A stretch of DNA of 64,000 nt from an uncultured Veillonella sp. (lineage in GTDB: Bacteria; Bacillota; Negativicutes; Veillonellales; Veillonellaceae): positions 35,653 through 99,652 of the forward strand of contig NZ_CALJON010000015.1 in NCBI RefSeq assembly GCF_937981445.1. Reading direction: 5' to 3'. The notes beneath the pieces are model-generated. The model saw only the letters and a program-made list of their open reading frames with translations. It had not been told where the DNA came from and made no database searches. Position 1 is the first letter of the stretch. Each line of letters starts with the position of its first letter. The translations under genes were made by a program, and so were the position numbers. Of this stretch, positions 62,382-64,000 are shown in pieces.

Positions 62382-63656
62382 ATGAAAGGATATAAGAAGT
62401 CATATATATATTTAGTTGCTAGTATTACACTATTGCTCTCCGTTGGCACTGGGACTTTAGGAACCGTACAGGGTGCGGACCTGAGGGAGAGTCAATTACA
62501 TAGTGGCATGGTCAATCGCTTTAAGAGCAGCGAAACGGTATCGCCTCAAAGCAGGTCTGAGGTTAATTCAAATGGAATGGAACGAAGTAGTCAGGATTTA
62601 GTAAAGGAGACAAAGAGTCAGATGAGTAAAGTAACTACTAATTCAAATATTAAAGAAGAAGCTCGTGTATTAAATGAAAAAGAGATCGCATTAGTTAATA
62701 TTAGTAAATATACCGCTACAGGGGAGCAAGATTTGCTTAAACAAGCTGTTATGGCAGGGCTTGATAAGGGACTTACTGTAAATGAAATAAAGGATGCCAT
62801 GGTGCAACTTTATGCGTATACAGGGTTTCCGCGTAGTTTAAATGGTCTTAGTGTTTTAATGAATACGGTAAAGGAACGTGAAGCTAAGGGACTCAACACT
62901 GTGGAAGGAGCCGCGGCAACGACGACTATATTAGAAGGACAGGCCTTAGCTGAAGGCACTAAAGTACAGACTGAATTAGTGGGTGCTGAAGTAAAAGGGG
63001 CATTATTTGATTTTGCGCCAGCTATTGACCAATATTTAAAAAGCCATTTGTTTGGCGATATTTTTGCCTCTAATGTGTTAGATTGGCGGAATCGTGAAAT
63101 TGTTACAGTAGCAGCGCTAGAAGCTTTATCAGGAGTTGAATCACAACTTGGGGCGCATCGTCAAATTGCTAAACACAATGGTGTTAGTGATGGCGTATTA
63201 GATGAAATTTCTACTATAGTTCATACGCAAGGCACTATGTCTCAATTTGCTATTGGTAAGTCCAATGATGGATATGCACAATATTTTAGTGGTAAGAGCT
63301 GGTTGGCCCCACTTAATACGGAAGAAGTAGGCATTTACAATGTAACGTTTGAACCAGCAAGTCGCAATAATTGGCATATTCATCATGGGGCTGGTCAAAT
63401 TCTAGTTGTTGTTGATGGTAAAGGTTGGTATCAAGCTGAAGGCGAACCAGCACGAGCTCTACAAACTGGTGATACAGTGTACATTGCACCAGAAGTCAAA
63501 CACTGGCATGGTGCTACTAAAGACAGTTATTTTTCACATTTGGCCTTAAGTGTGAATAAAGACGATGTCAGTGTTACTTGGTTAGAGCCAGTCAGTGATG
63601 CACAGTATATGCCTCTTGATTGGAATGAGTCTATTAAAGGGGCTGTTACGGAATAA
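62382..63656 (+). CDS. Exported carboxymuconolactone-decarboxylase/cupin protein
   Basis: I chose the ATG at 62382, because TAGGAGG lies 8 bases upstream and the protein then begins with a Sec signal peptide (MKGYKKSYIYLVASITLLLS, probable cleavage after VQG-A near residue 32). Of 424 residues, a polar Ser/Gln-rich spacer follows, then two CMD-like half-domains (YAYTGFPRSLNGLSVLMN and LGAHRQIAKHNGVSD). They lack the CxxC of AhpD-type proteins. A C-terminal cupin has HIHHGAGQILVVVDG and PEVKHWHGA as metal-binding histidines. Families with this CMD-cupin fusion occur beside LysR and flavodoxin genes, as here. Substrate unknown; the work place is outside the cytoplasm. Confidence 0.82.
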   Translation: MKGYKKSYIYLVASITLLLSVGTGTLGTVQGADLRESQLHSGMVNRFKSSETVSPQSRSEVNSNGMERSSQDLVKETKSQMSKVTTNSNIKEEARVLNEKEIALVNISKYTATGEQDLLKQAVMAGLDKGLTVNEIKDAMVQLYAYTGFPRSLNGLSVLMNTVKEREAKGLNTVEGAAATTTILEGQALAEGTKVQTELVGAEVKGALFDFAPAIDQYLKSHLFGDIFASNVLDWRNREIVTVAALEALSGVESQLGAHRQIAKHNGVSDGVLDEISTIVHTQGTMSQFAIGKSNDGYAQYFSGKSWLAPLNTEEVGIYNVTFEPASRNNWHIHHGAGQILVVVDGKGWYQAEGEPARALQTGDTVYIAPEVKHWHGATKDSYFSHLALSVNKDDVSVTWLEPVSDAQYMPLDWNESIKGAVTE

Positions 63657-63710
63657 GTTGTTAGTAATAAACCATTTTAAGTAAAATTTTATATCGTTTT
63701 ATATGACTAG

Positions 63711-63762
63711 AGAATCCTTTGTAATTAGAGTGTATGAGATCTAATTATAAGGGGTTCTTTTT
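63711..63762 (+). terminator. Terminator after the cupin gene
   Basis: A long imperfect stem (63711-63729 with 63740-63758; core TAATTAGA/TCTAATTA and AGAA/TTCT ends) is followed by TTTTT. Confidence 0.8.
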
Positions 63763-63786
63763 GGTAGCTAGCGTTCCAGTTAGGAC

Positions 63787-63896
63787 GAAGTTAAAATAAA
63801 GTTTGAGTGAAGTTAAAACAAAGTTAGAGAGAAATTAAAACAAAGTCAGAGAGAAGTTAAAACAAAGTCAGAGAGAAGCTAGAAGAAGGTTACTGC
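63787..63896. repeat. 22-bp tandem repeat
   Basis: Five units of the form GAAGTTAAAACAAAGTCAGAGA start at 63787, 63809, 63831, 63853 and 63875, the last one diverged. Units 3-4 are nearly identical. Non-coding. Confidence 0.9.
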
Positions 63897-63940
63897 ATAG
63901 GCCATTATTTGCGAAATTGAATAAGGTTTGTTACACTGAA

Positions 63941-64000
63941 AGAGTAAAGAGTAAAGAGTAAAGAGTAAAGAGTAAAGAGTAAAGAGTAAAGAGTAAAGAG
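63941..64000. repeat. Heptanucleotide microsatellite (AGAGTAA)n, truncated by the window end
   Basis: Eight perfect units plus four bases run to the last base of the window, so the true copy number is unknown. The sequence before it (TTGCGA, then TTACACTGA) could be part of a promoter for a gene beyond the window. Confidence 0.95.

Noticed and set aside
63787..64000. CRISPR array
   Set aside because: Units are contiguous without spacers, are too short (22 and 7 bases), and no cas gene is nearby.

Overview
The window reads as chromosomal DNA of a Veillonella-like bacterium (Negativicutes: diderm Firmicutes). The main reasons are a complete Na+-pumping methylmalonyl-CoA decarboxylase cluster next to methylmalonyl-CoA epimerase and MeaB (the succinate/lactate-to-propionate route), AT-rich DNA with strong AGGAGG ribosome binding sites, a Firmicutes-type gene order (mreBCD-mrdA-minD-rodA, rplU-prp-rpmA, hisS-aspS-6S RNA-rarA, dnaG-rpoD), and [FeFe]-hydrogenase maturase HydG. 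The genus is an inference from gene content. Almost every gene is on the plus strand; the exceptions are tmcAL, a LysR regulator and one tRNA. I see no phage, insertion sequence, integron or CRISPR array.

Layout. 1-5.3 kb: meaB (3' part), mce, then mmdA-mmdD-mmdC-mmdB and a 41-residue membrane microprotein. The stretch between mmdC and mmdB holds a nested hairpin with a terminator-like core. 5.5-6.6 kb: a 2[4Fe-4S] ferredoxin and an unusual fusion of an XRE-type helix-turn-helix to a degenerate desulfoferrodoxin/superoxide-reductase domain. 6.8-10.5 kb: lspA-rluD-pyrR, then tmcAL on the minus strand. 10.9-14.1 kb: a lipoprotein, ackA, maf, radC. 14.2-25.8 kb: cell-shape and envelope genes (mreB, mreC, mreD, PBP2, minD without minC, rodA) followed by two paired radical-SAM-associated genes and RNase G. 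26-28 kb: mntP, then rplU-prp-rpmA behind a strong promoter and a probable L21 leader RNA. 28.3-29.8 kb: hydG behind a structured 5' leader.

30-42 kb: recJ, relA, dtd, an MBL-fold hydrolase, an AI-2E family permease, fur, hemZ, hisS, aspS. 42.3-42.55 kb: 6S RNA with its own promoter and terminator, followed by an unexplained structured non-coding region before rarA. 44-56.8 kb: ftsK, a short RodZ-like protein, a YgiQ radical SAM protein, an orphan solute-binding protein, rimO, cinA, recA, recX, rny. 57-60.1 kb: dnaG-rpoD. 60.4-64 kb: tRNA(CAT), a LysR regulator divergent from a flavodoxin and an exported carboxymuconolactone-decarboxylase/cupin protein, then tandem repeats ending in a heptamer microsatellite that runs off the window.

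Most genes are housekeeping. The less ordinary signals are the HTH-desulfoferrodoxin fusion, the regulatory RNA structures around mmdB, hydG, rny and rarA, a possible second in-frame product from mmdD, and an unusual number of short tandem repeats, both between genes and inside minD and hemZ. All functional calls come from reading motifs and context by eye; no database search was run.
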